A stretch of DNA of 64,000 nt from Herbidospora yilanensis. Lineage in GTDB: Bacteria; Actinomycetota; Actinomycetes; Streptosporangiales; Streptosporangiaceae. Positions 8,866-16,837 of this stretch are shown here, one piece after another. The notes below the pieces were generated by a model. That model made no database searches. It saw nothing but the letters and a program-made list of their open reading frames with translations, and had not been told where the DNA came from. How positions within the stretch are numbered: the stretch's first letter is position 1; each line of letters starts with the position of its first letter. The DNA is taken from positions 1 through 64,000 of the forward strand of contig NZ_BBXE01000018.1 of NCBI RefSeq assembly GCF_001570565.1, written 5' to 3'. A program made the position numbers and the translations under genes.

Positions 8866-10968
8866 ATGTCACGCTTGCTCGGCCGCCTTGGTGGCGCGGC
8901 CGCCGCACATCCGTGGCGCACGCTCGCCGTCTGGCTGGTCGCGCTCGTCGCCGCGACCGGCCTGTCGATGGCCGCGGGCGGCACCCCCCACGACGACTAC
9001 GACGTGCCCGGCATCCCGTCCCAGGACGGCAAGGCCTTCCTGGAGGAGCACTTCCCCGCCATGGCCGGCGCCGGATCCCGGGTCGTCGTCCACGGCGACG
9101 GCGAGGTGCCGCCGGACCTGCTGGCCACGCTGGCCGACCGGCTCACCGCGATGCCCCACGTCTCCCGCGTCGCCCCGCCGCGTCTGTCGGCCGACGGCGA
9201 CACCGCGCTGATCGAGATCGGCTACTCGGTGCCGGTCACCGACTTCCAGGGCTCCGAGGCCGTGGACGCCCTCACCGACGCCGCCGCCCCCGCCGAGAAG
9301 GCCGGGTTCACGGTCGCGTTCGGCGGCGAGGTGCCGGAGAACGTCTCGGCGCCGAGCGGCACCGCCGAGGTGGTCGGCGTCGTCGCCGCCCTGGTCATCC
9401 TGGTCGCCGGGCTCGGTTCGCTGGTCGCGGCCGGGTTGCCGATCCTGGTCGCCCTGATGGGCCTGGGCGTCGGCACCGCGCTGGTCACCCTGCTGGCCGC
9501 GCTGACCGAGATCTCCACCATCGCCCCGACGATCGCCACGATGGTCGGCCTCGGGGTCGGCATCGACTACGCGTTGTTCCTGGTCAGCCGCCATGTCGAA
9601 GGGCTGCGGGCGAGCCTGTCGCCGAAGGAGGCGGCGGCCCGCGCGACCGCGACCGCCGGGACCTCGGTGCTGATGGCGGGCCTGACCGTGCTGGTCTCGC
9701 TGCTCGGGCTGAACCTGTCCACGCTGCCGGTCTACGCGTCGTTCGCGTACGCCACCTTCGCCACCGTCGGGGCCGTCATGATCGCCTCGATCACGCTGGT
9801 CCCGGCGATGCTGGGCCTGGCGGGCCGCCGGGTGCTGCCGCGCCGGGAACGGCTGGGCCTGGCGCGGCCCGTGGTCCGGGCTCCGCGCACCGCCCGGTGG
9901 GCCGCGTGGGTGGGCGAGCGCCCGGTCCGGTCGGCGCTGGTCGCGGTCGTGGTGCTGCTGGCGCTGGCCGCGCCGACGCTGGGCATGCGCACCTGGCCGC
10001 AGGACGCCGGCACCCAGCCCGAGAGCAAGACCACCCGCGTCGCCTACGACCTCGTCGCGGCGGAGTTCGGCCCCGGCGCGAACGGCCCGATCGTGCTGGC
10101 CATGGACGCCTCGCTGGCCTCGGACGTCGCCGCGCGGCTGCCGGCCGTCCCCGGCGTCACGGCGGTGGCCCCGCCGATCACGCAGGGCCGGGCCGCCGTG
10201 ATCACCGTCGAACCGGCGACGGGGCCGCAGGACGAGCGGACCACCGAGCTCGTGCGGCACCTGCGGGCGACCCTCCCCGACGGGGTCATGGTGACCGGCG
10301 TGGTGGCGGTGTTCGGCGACATCTCCGACCGCCTGGCCGAACGGCTCTGGGTGGTGGTCGCGTTCGTGGTGGCGCTGTCGCTGCTGCTGCTGACCGTGCT
10401 GTTCCGGGCGCCGGTCGTCGCCCTCAAGGCCGCGGTGATGAACCTGCTGTCGGTCGCGGCGGCGTACGGGGTGATCACGGCGGTGTTCCAGACCGACGCC
10501 GGCGCCGCCCTGGTCGGCCTGCCGCACGGCGGCGCGGTGTCGAGCTGGGTGCCGATCCTGATGTTCACCGTGTTGTTCGGCCTGTCGATGGACTACGAGG
10601 TGTTCCTGCTGTCCCGGATCCGGGAGGACTATCTCGCCACCGGCGACGCCAGGGGCAGCGTGATCCGCGGCCTGGCCTCGACCGGCCGGGTGATCTCCAG
10701 CGCCGCCGCGATCATGGTGGCGGTGTTCGTCGGCTTCGCGCTCGACCCCGACGTGACCGTCAAGACGACCGGGGTGGGCATGGCGGCGGCGGTGCTGATC
10801 GACGCGACGCTCGTGCGGCTGGTGCTGGTCCCGGCCACGATGGCGCTGCTCGGGCGGGCCAACTGGTGGTCGCCGCGCTGGCTCGACCGGCTGCTGCCGG
10901 AGATGCGCCACCACGACGGGGCCCCGATTGTCAGCCGGTCTAACGAATCAGTACTAATCAACAAATAA
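8866..10968 (+). CDS. MMPL/RND-superfamily transporter
   Basis: 700-residue inner-membrane transporter with the two-fold MMPL layout: TM1 at residues 20-40, a periplasmic porter domain, TM2-6 from about 165, a second loop, then TM7-12. The two signature helices GVGIDYALFLVSRH (near 235) and FGLSMDYEVFLLSRIRED (near 570) are both intact. MMPL proteins export lipids, siderophores or drugs by proton antiport. The ATG at 8866 has GAGAGGA upstream; an in-frame upstream start adds residues that are not typical of the family. It is 81 bp after the BTAD regulator gene and probably under its control. The AT-rich 3' tail marks the boundary to the XRE block. Confidence 0.92.
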   Translation: MSRLLGRLGGAAAAHPWRTLAVWLVALVAATGLSMAAGGTPHDDYDVPGIPSQDGKAFLEEHFPAMAGAGSRVVVHGDGEVPPDLLATLADRLTAMPHVSRVAPPRLSADGDTALIEIGYSVPVTDFQGSEAVDALTDAAAPAEKAGFTVAFGGEVPENVSAPSGTAEVVGVVAALVILVAGLGSLVAAGLPILVALMGLGVGTALVTLLAALTEISTIAPTIATMVGLGVGIDYALFLVSRHVEGLRASLSPKEAAARATATAGTSVLMAGLTVLVSLLGLNLSTLPVYASFAYATFATVGAVMIASITLVPAMLGLAGRRVLPRRERLGLARPVVRAPRTARWAAWVGERPVRSALVAVVVLLALAAPTLGMRTWPQDAGTQPESKTTRVAYDLVAAEFGPGANGPIVLAMDASLASDVAARLPAVPGVTAVAPPITQGRAAVITVEPATGPQDERTTELVRHLRATLPDGVMVTGVVAVFGDISDRLAERLWVVVAFVVALSLLLLTVLFRAPVVALKAAVMNLLSVAAAYGVITAVFQTDAGAALVGLPHGGAVSSWVPILMFTVLFGLSMDYEVFLLSRIREDYLATGDARGSVIRGLASTGRVISSAAAIMVAVFVGFALDPDVTVKTTGVGMAAAVLIDATLVRLVLVPATMALLGRANWWSPRWLDRLLPEMRHHDGAPIVSRSNESVLINK

Positions 10969-10975
10969 CTGCATA

Positions 10976-10985
10976 TGCACGTGCA
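10976..10985. promoter_or_regulatory. Palindrome TGCACGTGCA upstream of the XRE gene
   Basis: Perfect 10-bp palindrome TGCACGTGCA embedded in ATGCACGTGCAG. The same 12 bases recur at 12003-12014 before the DUF397 gene. It lies about 108 bp before the XRE coding start in an AT-rich intergenic stretch. Inference: an operator bound by the XRE protein. A separate inverted pair, CTTGGCA...TGCCAAG, lies between the palindrome and the gene. Confidence 0.5.
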
Positions 10986-11093
10986 GGTGGCGGCTCTTGG
11001 CATTTTCACATGAATGCGGCACTGTTTGCCAAGGGCCGCTGATGCGACAATGATGCACTGGTTAAGGAAATGCCCGACCTGTGACGTACCCGT

Positions 11094-11996
11094 GTGGAGA
11101 CTGTCGTGACCGCTGAACCGCACCACCCCGGCGTGCTCTCGTACTCCCGTGGTGGCCCCACGGTGCTGCGCATCCTCCTGGGCGCCCAGCTCCGGCGGCT
11201 CCGGCGGGCCAAGGGCATCTCTCCCGAGGACGCCGGTCACGTCATCCGGGCCTCCCACGCGAAGATCAGCCGCCTGGAGCTCGGCCGGGTCAGCTTCAAG
11301 GAACGCGACGTCGCCGACCTGCTCACCCTCTACGGCGTGACCAACGCCGTCGACCGCGACGCGATGATCACCCTGGCCCGGCAGGCCAACTCGCCGGGCT
11401 GGTGGCACAAGTACAGCGACCTGCTCCCCTCGTGGTTCGAGATGTACGTCGGCCTGGAGGAGGCCGCCTCGGTGATCCGGGCCTACGAGGTCCAGTTCGT
11501 CCACGGGCTGCTCCAGACCCCCGACTACGCCCGCGCGGTCATCCTGCTCGGCAACGGCGGCGCCCCCGAGGAGGAGATCGATCGCCGCGTCGCCCTCCGC
11601 ATGACCCGGCAGGCCCGCCTGGAGGGCCCCGACGCGGTCAAGCTGTGGACGGTCATCGACGAGGCCGCCCTGCGCCGCCCGCTCGGCGGCCGCGACGTGA
11701 TGCGCGCCCAGATCGACCACCTGCTGGAGATGAGCGAGCACCCGAACATCACGCTCCAGATCGTGCCGTTCGAACGCGGCGGCCACGCGGCGGCCGGCGG
11801 CCCCTTCACGATCCTGCGCTTCGACGAGCGCGAACTGCCCGACGTGGTTTACCTCGAACAGCTCACCAGCGCCCTTTACCTGGAGAAACTCGACGAAGTG
11901 GACCGTTACATGCAGGTCATGAACAGCCTGTGCGTGGAGGCCCACCAGGCCCGGCAGACACACGATCTCCTGACGGAGATTCGCACCTCTCTGTAA
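11094..11996 (+). CDS. XRE-family HTH regulator with DUF5753 domain
   Basis: 300-residue DNA-binding protein. An XRE helix-turn-helix occupies residues about 25-85 (LRRLRRAKGISPEDAGHVI, then ASHAKISRLELGR). It is followed by the DUF5753 ligand-like domain from about 110 (YEVQFVHGLLQTPDYARAVI; VPFERGGHAAAGGPFTILRF; VVYLEQLTSALYLE). This is the Scr1/WhiJ-associated type abundant in streptomycetes and relatives. Start GTG 11094 is nominal; GTG 11106 is also in frame and neither has a strong Shine-Dalgarno sequence. The DUF397 gene follows 60 bp downstream, forming the usual regulator/small-protein pair. Both genes have the same palindrome upstream, pointing to autoregulation. Confidence 0.88.
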   Translation: METVVTAEPHHPGVLSYSRGGPTVLRILLGAQLRRLRRAKGISPEDAGHVIRASHAKISRLELGRVSFKERDVADLLTLYGVTNAVDRDAMITLARQANSPGWWHKYSDLLPSWFEMYVGLEEAASVIRAYEVQFVHGLLQTPDYARAVILLGNGGAPEEEIDRRVALRMTRQARLEGPDAVKLWTVIDEAALRRPLGGRDVMRAQIDHLLEMSEHPNITLQIVPFERGGHAAAGGPFTILRFDERELPDVVYLEQLTSALYLEKLDEVDRYMQVMNSLCVEAHQARQTHDLLTEIRTSL

Positions 11997-12003
11997 TCTC
12001 CGA

Positions 12004-12029
12004 TGCACGTGCAGATGACCTACTAGGGT
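12004..12029 (+). promoter_or_regulatory. Palindrome and candidate promoter of the DUF397 gene
   Basis: TGCACGTGCA (12004-12013) repeats the upstream site exactly. TAGGGT at 12024-12029 is a plausible actinomycete -10 box. At 17-bp spacing the -35 would fall on about 12001-12006, so the palindrome overlaps the -35/spacer, as expected for a repressor site. The DUF397 ATG is 27 bp further on, preceded by GAGAGGG. Confidence 0.45.
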
Positions 12030-12056
12030 GGCCCTCTGAACCAATGAGAGGGTGCG

Positions 12057-12284
12057 ATGGGATACGTTCCGAATTCCGGTCAGCTGCGGCACGTCGTCTG
12101 GAAGAAGAGCAGTCACAGCAACCCGAACGGAAGCTGCGTGGAGTTCGCCCGCCTCCCCGACGGCACCACGGCCCTGCGCAACTCCCGCGACCCCGAGGGC
12201 CCGGCGCTGGTCTTCGGCGCCGAGGCGCTGACCGCGATGCTCACCGAGATCAAGTCGGGCCGCCTCGACCACCTGCTCGGCTAG
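12057..12284 (+). CDS. DUF397 small protein
   Basis: 75-residue protein with the family landmarks: WKKSSHSNPNGSCVEFARL near residues 16-34, then TALRNSRDPEGPALVF. DUF397 proteins are partners of XRE-DUF5753 regulators in developmental and antibiotic-control loci and in toxin/antitoxin-like pairs; their biochemical activity is not established. The ATG at 12057 follows GAGAGGG with a short spacer. The stop is 3 bp inside the decayed ABC-2 gene on the opposite strand. Confidence 0.88.
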   Translation: MGYVPNSGQLRHVVWKKSSHSNPNGSCVEFARLPDGTTALRNSRDPEGPALVFGAEALTAMLTEIKSGRLDHLLG

Positions 12285-12700
12285 GCGTTCTCCCGGCCGG
12301 ACACGCGCGTCGCCAGGGGGAGCGCGACCGCGGGGAACAGCGCCACCGCCACGACCGCCGGCCCGGCCTCTCCGCCGACCCGGCGAAGAGTGCCCGCAGG
12401 GCGTCGACGACATGGCGGAACGGGGTGGCCTGGGAGGCGACGTCCAGCCAGAGGGCGCCCTCCATGGGGAGCAGCGCCCCCGGCGGCAGCAGCGGGGGCA
12501 CCACCGCCGTGCCGGCGACCGGCGGGAACAACTCGCCGCCGAGCGTGCGGGCCGCCCCGCACGAGAGCCGCCGCGAGCTCCGGCGCCATGCTGATCACCA
12601 GCACGAGCGGGACCACTCCGAAAACGATCACAAAAGCGTTACGGAGCCTTTCGCGCGGATAATGCGCCGCCACAACAAACGCAGTCATCCGATGACCCAC
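12281..12700 (-). pseudogene. Decayed ABC-2 type (DrrB-like) permease
   Basis: On the minus strand, permease-like segments appear in order but in different frames. The N-terminal TAFVVAAHYPRERLRNAFVI then VFGVVPLVLVISMAPE is in one frame (12700 leftwards). FRHVVDALRALFAG, preceded by a hydrophobic stretch starting FPPVAGTAVVPPLL, is in a second frame around 12400-12531. AVVAVALFPAVALPLATRVS returns to the first frame at the end (12281-12350). About 140 codons remain against roughly 250 for the family, so part of the middle is deleted as well as frameshifted. Assignment is by residue pattern only. No ATPase partner gene lies nearby. Confidence 0.45.
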
Positions 12701-13024
12701 TTCTTGTCACCCTGCTTTTCGGGACGCCTGGCCATCAAGATCGTTTGCACTCGGGGCAACCGTCCGATGAAGGCGTCCGGAAAAATCCGCACACATATTT
12801 CTTCACAACTACGACCCTCTTTTCTCCGCTTCCGCGGCTTCATCCTTCGGGCCGGACCCGTCACCGCCGGGGAGGGCCGAGGAGGTCATCGCATTCTTCG
12901 AGATCGCCCGAGCGAACCGGATCCGCCTGTTCGGCGGGCCGCGGGGCGGCGAGTACAACCTGAACAGAGCCGCCGGGACCCGATCAGTGACACCACCGAC
13001 GGCACGTTCGAGCCGGACGCGCGT
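12701..13024. other. Gene-poor, lower-GC stretch
   Basis: No convincing intact gene. GC drops around 12660-12830. One plus-strand frame from about 12879 reads like coding sequence for about 35 codons (EEVIAFFEIARANRIRLFG then GPRGGEYNLNRAAG) but has no start, no upstream domain and no recognisable family. It is probably a remnant. With the broken permease next to it, this looks like a degraded accessory segment. Confidence 0.4.
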
Positions 13025-14746
13025 CTACGGGCGGGGAGTGCCGGTGGGGGTCGTGCGGGGGGAGGCCGGGAGTAGTCCGGCGTGGTGGAGGTGGACGCGG
13101 GCGGCGGCGATGGCCTCGGGGGTGGTGTTCAGGATCCGGCCGGCGGCGTCGAGGCGGGCGATCACGCCCAGGGCGTGCAGCGGCTGGTGGTGGCCGTCGC
13201 GGATGCCGGAGACGTAGACGGTGATGCCGCGCCGCTGGAGTCGTTCGATCGCGTCGGCCAGCACCAGGGCGCCGCTGGCGTCGATGGTGGTGACCCGGGA
13301 CATGCGCAGGATGACGACCGAGATGTCGGCGACCTTCGACAACTGGAGCAGGAAGCGGTGGGCGGCGGCGAAGAACAGAGGGCCGTCCAGCCGGTAGGCG
13401 ACGATGTGCTCGGTGAGCAGCGCGTGCTCCTCCTCTGTGTGATCGTCCGGCAGATCCGGCCGCAGCGGCATGGCGTCCAGGCGCACGTCGCGGGCCACCG
13501 CACGCAGGGCCAGCGCGCCGGCCACGATCAGGCCCAGGATGACGGCCTGCACGAGGTCCAGGGCCAGCGTCGCGACCGCGGTGAGCGCCAGCACCACCGC
13601 GTCGCCCCGGGTCGAGCGCATCATCGCCACGACCGATCCGGCCTCCACCATGCGGATGGCCGTGGCCAGCAACACCCCGGCAAGCGCGGCCAGCGGGATC
13701 TGGGCGACCAGGTCCGCCGCGGCGAAGACGATCGCCGCCAGGATGGCGGCGTGCGCGAGCGCGGCCAGCCGGGAGGAGGCCCCGGAGCGCACGTTGACGG
13801 CCGTCCGGGCGATCGCGCCCGTCGCCGGAACCCCGCCGAACAGCGGTGCGGCCAGGTTGGCCAGCCCTTGGCCGAACAGTTCACGGTCCGGGTCGTGCCG
13901 GTGCCGGACGCTCATGCCGTCGGCGACGGCGGCTGACAGCAGGGACTCCAGAGCCGCCAGCGCGGCCACCGCGACGGCGGGGGCGACAAGAGAGCCCAGC
14001 GCCCCGATGTCGAGGAAGTTCAGAGACGGGGCGGGCAGTCCGGCGGGCAGCGCCCCGATCCGGGCCACGTCCAGGTCGGCCAGTTCCGCCATGCCGGTGG
14101 CGGCGGCCACCGCGATCAGCGAGAACGGCACGGTCGGCCGCCATCGCGCACCGGCCAGCATGAGCATGGCGACCCCTGCCGCGATGACCGGCGCCCGCCA
14201 GTCGGGCTCGGCCAGGAAGTCGCGGGCGGCCTGCCCGGCCACCATGACGACCTTCTCGCCGTCGCCCGGGCTCACGCCGAGCGCGGCGGGAATCTGCTGC
14301 AGGCCGATCACGCAGGCGATGCCCACGGTGAAGCCCTCGACCACGGGAGCGGGGATCAAGGCCATGTACTTACCGGCCCGGGCCAGCGCCAGTCCCAGGA
14401 GCATGAGCCCTGCCAGCATTCCGACGGCCAGCACGCCGGACGCGCCATGCGCGTGCACGATCGGCACCAGCACCACCGTCATCGCCCCGGTCGGGCCGGA
14501 CACCTGGAGCACCGATCCGCCGAAGAACGCGGCCACCGCTCCGGCGACCACCGCGGTGGCCAGACCGGCCTCCGCGCCCAGTCCCGAGGAGATGCCGAAT
14601 CCGAGCGCCAGCGGAAGCGCGACGATCGCCACGGTCAGGCCCGCCAGCAGGTCCCGGCGCGGATGACGGCGCATGGCGGCGAGTTCGGCGCGCTGGGGCA
14701 GAACCGATCGGAGACGTCCCCAGCCGGCCGTGATCTGGCTCTTCAC
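13025..14746 (-). CDS. SulP-family anion transporter with STAS domain
   Basis: 573-residue membrane transporter for sulfate, bicarbonate or a related anion. The SulP core begins near residue 30 (RRDLLAGLTVAIVALPLALGF) and has about 10-12 hydrophobic helices, with the conserved FFGGSVLQVSGPTGAM near 90-105. The C-terminal STAS domain (about 440-545) has VILRMSRVTTIDASGALVL, including the DAS motif. The ATG at 14746 overlaps the ArsR stop (ATGA), so translation is coupled to that regulator. Pairing with ArsR suggests control by a metal, sulfur species or stress signal. The anion cannot be named from sequence. Confidence 0.9.
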   Translation of the reverse strand: MKSQITAGWGRLRSVLPQRAELAAMRRHPRRDLLAGLTVAIVALPLALGFGISSGLGAEAGLATAVVAGAVAAFFGGSVLQVSGPTGAMTVVLVPIVHAHGASGVLAVGMLAGLMLLGLALARAGKYMALIPAPVVEGFTVGIACVIGLQQIPAALGVSPGDGEKVVMVAGQAARDFLAEPDWRAPVIAAGVAMLMLAGARWRPTVPFSLIAVAAATGMAELADLDVARIGALPAGLPAPSLNFLDIGALGSLVAPAVAVAALAALESLLSAAVADGMSVRHRHDPDRELFGQGLANLAAPLFGGVPATGAIARTAVNVRSGASSRLAALAHAAILAAIVFAAADLVAQIPLAALAGVLLATAIRMVEAGSVVAMMRSTRGDAVVLALTAVATLALDLVQAVILGLIVAGALALRAVARDVRLDAMPLRPDLPDDHTEEEHALLTEHIVAYRLDGPLFFAAAHRFLLQLSKVADISVVILRMSRVTTIDASGALVLADAIERLQRRGITVYVSGIRDGHHQPLHALGVIARLDAAGRILNTTPEAIAAARVHLHHAGLLPASPRTTPTGTPRP

Positions 14747-15087
14747 GCGCCTGTCTCGGCCTTCTCGCCACGCAGTTCGCTCAGGAGCTCGTTCTGTCCT
14801 GACAACTTCTCGGTCAGCAGTTCACGGGCGGCCCGCAGGAGCCCGGCCACCTGGCCACCCGCCAGTGCGTACACCACTGTGGCTCCATCTCGCTGGGCGC
14901 TCACCAGGCCGGAGCGGCGCAACACCGCCAGATGCTGGGACAGTCCCGTCGGCTCGACGTCGATCGCGGCGAGCAGGTCGCGGACCGGCGTCGGGCCGTC
15001 CTGGAGGAGTTCCAGCACGCGGATCCGCACCGGGTGGCCCAGCAGGCGGAACAACTCCGCCTTGGCCTGATAGAGGGGAACCGACAT
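14743..15087 (-). CDS. ArsR-family winged-helix repressor
   Basis: 114-residue regulator with a typical ArsR fold: FRLLGHPVRIRVLELLQDGP, then the recognition helix region EPTGLSQHLAVLRRSGLVS and the wing RDGATVVYAL. There is no cysteine, so the classical CxC arsenic/cadmium sensing site is absent; an alternative site or another signal must be used. The ATG at 15087 is chosen because GGAGGCGTG precedes it; upstream reading only yields Pro/Arg-rich out-of-frame sequence. It is coupled to SulP (ATGA) and to the upstream 66-residue gene (TGATG). The likely operator is the inverted repeat at 15336-15363. Confidence 0.88.
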   Translation of the reverse strand: MSVPLYQAKAELFRLLGHPVRIRVLELLQDGPTPVRDLLAAIDVEPTGLSQHLAVLRRSGLVSAQRDGATVVYALAGGQVAGLLRAARELLTEKLSGQNELLSELRGEKAETGA

Positions 15088-15287
15088 CACGCCTCCGCCG
15101 CCTTGGAGTCGATGTCTCCGTTGTCGGGGAGGGGCAGGGAATGGGCCTGTGCCAGCCGTCGTACGTCGTCCCACTCTTCCTCCGCCAGCAGAACGGCATG
15201 GGCGTCACCGTTTCCGCGTGCGGCCAGCAGCGCTTGGCGGGCCCTCTGGGCCCGCTCTCGGATCGCTGCGGCGAAGGCTGTGCTCAC
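15087..15287 (-). CDS. Small helical protein, first gene of the arsR-sulP operon
   Basis: 66-residue, charged, probably helical protein beginning GTG-AGC-ACA (MSTAFAAAIRERAQRARQAL) and containing AVLLAEEEWDDVRRLAQAHS. No family recognised. Its TGA overlaps the arsR ATG (TGATG), which supports a translated, coupled gene. It sits just downstream of the operator-like inverted repeat. A regulatory or antitoxin-like role is possible but unsupported. Confidence 0.6.
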   Translation of the reverse strand: MSTAFAAAIRERAQRARQALLAARGNGDAHAVLLAEEEWDDVRRLAQAHSLPLPDNGDIDSKAAEA

Positions 15288-15335
15288 AACACTCTTCCTC
15301 GTCGCTCGGCCGCGGGACCGGAAGGATCCGCGGTT

Positions 15336-15363
15336 TCGTAATTGCGATTTTTCGCAATTACGA
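15336..15363. promoter_or_regulatory. 12-4-12 inverted repeat, candidate ArsR operator
   Basis: TCGTAATTGCGA - TTTT - TCGCAATTACGA: two perfect 12-bp arms around a 4-nt TTTT centre, strikingly AT-rich for this genome. It lies between the arsR-sulP operon (minus, starts 15287) and the Lrp gene (plus, starts 15426), so it could control both directions. AT-rich long dyads of this form are typical of ArsR/SmtB-family operators. In the minus-strand transcript it could also form a hairpin, but no gene ends here. Confidence 0.65.
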
Positions 15364-15425
15364 TAGTTTATCGGCGCGTCCGGCGCGTCCCGCCAACGGG
15401 GGACGTGGTTTCAGGCGGTATACAG

Positions 15426-15863
15426 ATGCTCGTGAAGCTGGACGAGCTAGACCGGGCGATCATCGGGGCCCTCGTGGACGACGCCCGGGCGACATATGCG
15501 GAAATCGGCGGGCAGGTCGGGCTCTCGGCCCCGGCCGTCAAACGGCGGGTCGACCGGCTGGTCCAGCAGGGGGCCATCACCGGGTTCACCGCCCGCGTCG
15601 AGCCCTCCGCCCTCGGGTGGACCACCGAGGCCTACGTCGAACTGTTCTGCCGGGGCAAGACCTCCCCCGCCGAGATCGGGCTGGCCGTCTCCCGGCACCC
15701 GGAGGTGGTGTCGGCCTGCACGGTGACCGGCGAGGCGGACGCGCTGCTGCACGTCCGCGCCACCGACGTCCGGCACGTCGAGCAGGTCATCGAGCGGATC
15801 GCCGCCGAGCCGTTCGTCACCCGGACGAAAAGCGCGATCGTGCTCACCCGGCTCATCACCTGA
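15426..15863 (+). CDS. Lrp/AsnC-family regulator
   Basis: 145-residue regulator. The N-terminal AsnC HTH runs LDELDRAIIGALVDDARATY, then EIGGQVGLSAPAVKRRVDRL. A RAM ligand domain follows (PEVVSACTVTGEADALLHVRA). Upstream in-frame codons exist from 15342, but they run through the inverted repeat and lack family similarity, so ATG 15426 is preferred. It is the first gene before the arginine-dihydrolase-like/rocD pair, with a 131-bp gap. Lrp proteins commonly control amino-acid catabolism genes next to them, so arginine or ornithine is the likely effector (inference). Confidence 0.88.
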   Translation: MLVKLDELDRAIIGALVDDARATYAEIGGQVGLSAPAVKRRVDRLVQQGAITGFTARVEPSALGWTTEAYVELFCRGKTSPAEIGLAVSRHPEVVSACTVTGEADALLHVRATDVRHVEQVIERIAAEPFVTRTKSAIVLTRLIT

Positions 15864-15994
15864 GCAACAAATCACCGCAGACCGCCTCAAGAACGCAAGA
15901 GACCGCGTTAAGGACGCAATGTCGCCGCATTGGAGCCCAGGTCGCCTGTTCCTAGTCTGAGAGCAGTTGCCCCAGCTCACCGCCGGAGACGTGC

Positions 15995-16837
15995 GTGAAG
16001 ACACCCGCTTACGAGACGACGACCACCACCCGCGAGCGGGTGGCCACGGTACGTCATTTCCTTATGTGCCGGCCGGAATTCTTCGCCGTCACGTACACGA
16101 TCAACCCCTGGATGGATCCGGCCGCCGGGGCCAGCGCCGAGAAGGCCCTTGAGCAGTGGGACGCCCTGAAGGCCGCCTACGAGTCGCTGGGCCACCGGGT
16201 GAGCCTGATCGACCCGATCGACGGGCTGCCCGACATGGTGTTCGCCGCCAACGGCGCCCTCGTGGTCGACGCGCACGTCTACGGCGCGCGGTTCGCGCAC
16301 GCCGAGCGGGCCGACGAGGGCCCGGCCTACGCCAAGTGGTTCGCCGAGCTCGGCCTGCCGGTCAAGGAGGCCGGCTTCACCAACGAGGGCGAGGGCGACT
16401 TCCTCACGCTCGACGAGGTGATCCTGGCCGGCACCGGCTTCCGGACCGACGTGGCCGCCCACATGGAGGCGCAGGAGTTCCTGGGCCGCCCGGTGATCAC
16501 GCTGCGGCTGGTCGACCCGAGGTTCTACCACCTCGACACGGCGCTGTTCCCGCTCGACGGGCACAACGTCGCCTACTACCCGGGCGCCTTCTCCGAGGGC
16601 AGCCTGCGGGTGCTGCGGCGGATGTTCCCCGACGCGATCATCGCCTCGGAGGAGGACGCGCTGGTGCTGGGGCTGAACGCCGTCTCCGACGGCAAGAATG
16701 TGATCGTCAACGCCGAGGCCGCCGGGCTCAGCGCCGAACTGGAGCGGAGCGGCTACTCGGTCGTCCCGGTCGACCTGTCGGAACTGCGCAAGGCCGGCGG
16801 CGGCCCCAAGTGCTGCACCCTGGAGATCCGCCTTTGA
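15995..16837 (+). CDS. Amidinotransferase-fold guanidino hydrolase (arginine dihydrolase / DDAH-like)
   Basis: 280-residue pentein-fold enzyme usually annotated as dimethylargininase. Motifs: RHFLMCRPEFF, INPWM (Asn37), PDMVFAANGALV (Asn86), FYHLDT (His179), and KCCTL near the C-terminus with the probable nucleophile Cys273. The Asn pair, with 49-residue spacing, is the arrangement I recall for cyanobacterial arginine dihydrolase ArgZ/AgrE, which converts arginine to ornithine, CO2 and ammonia. The next gene, rocD, consumes ornithine and overlaps the stop, so an arginine dihydrolase role fits better than methylarginine hydrolysis. That choice is inference. Confidence 0.85.
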   Translation: MKTPAYETTTTTRERVATVRHFLMCRPEFFAVTYTINPWMDPAAGASAEKALEQWDALKAAYESLGHRVSLIDPIDGLPDMVFAANGALVVDAHVYGARFAHAERADEGPAYAKWFAELGLPVKEAGFTNEGEGDFLTLDEVILAGTGFRTDVAAHMEAQEFLGRPVITLRLVDPRFYHLDTALFPLDGHNVAYYPGAFSEGSLRVLRRMFPDAIIASEEDALVLGLNAVSDGKNVIVNAEAAGLSAELERSGYSVVPVDLSELRKAGGGPKCCTLEIRL

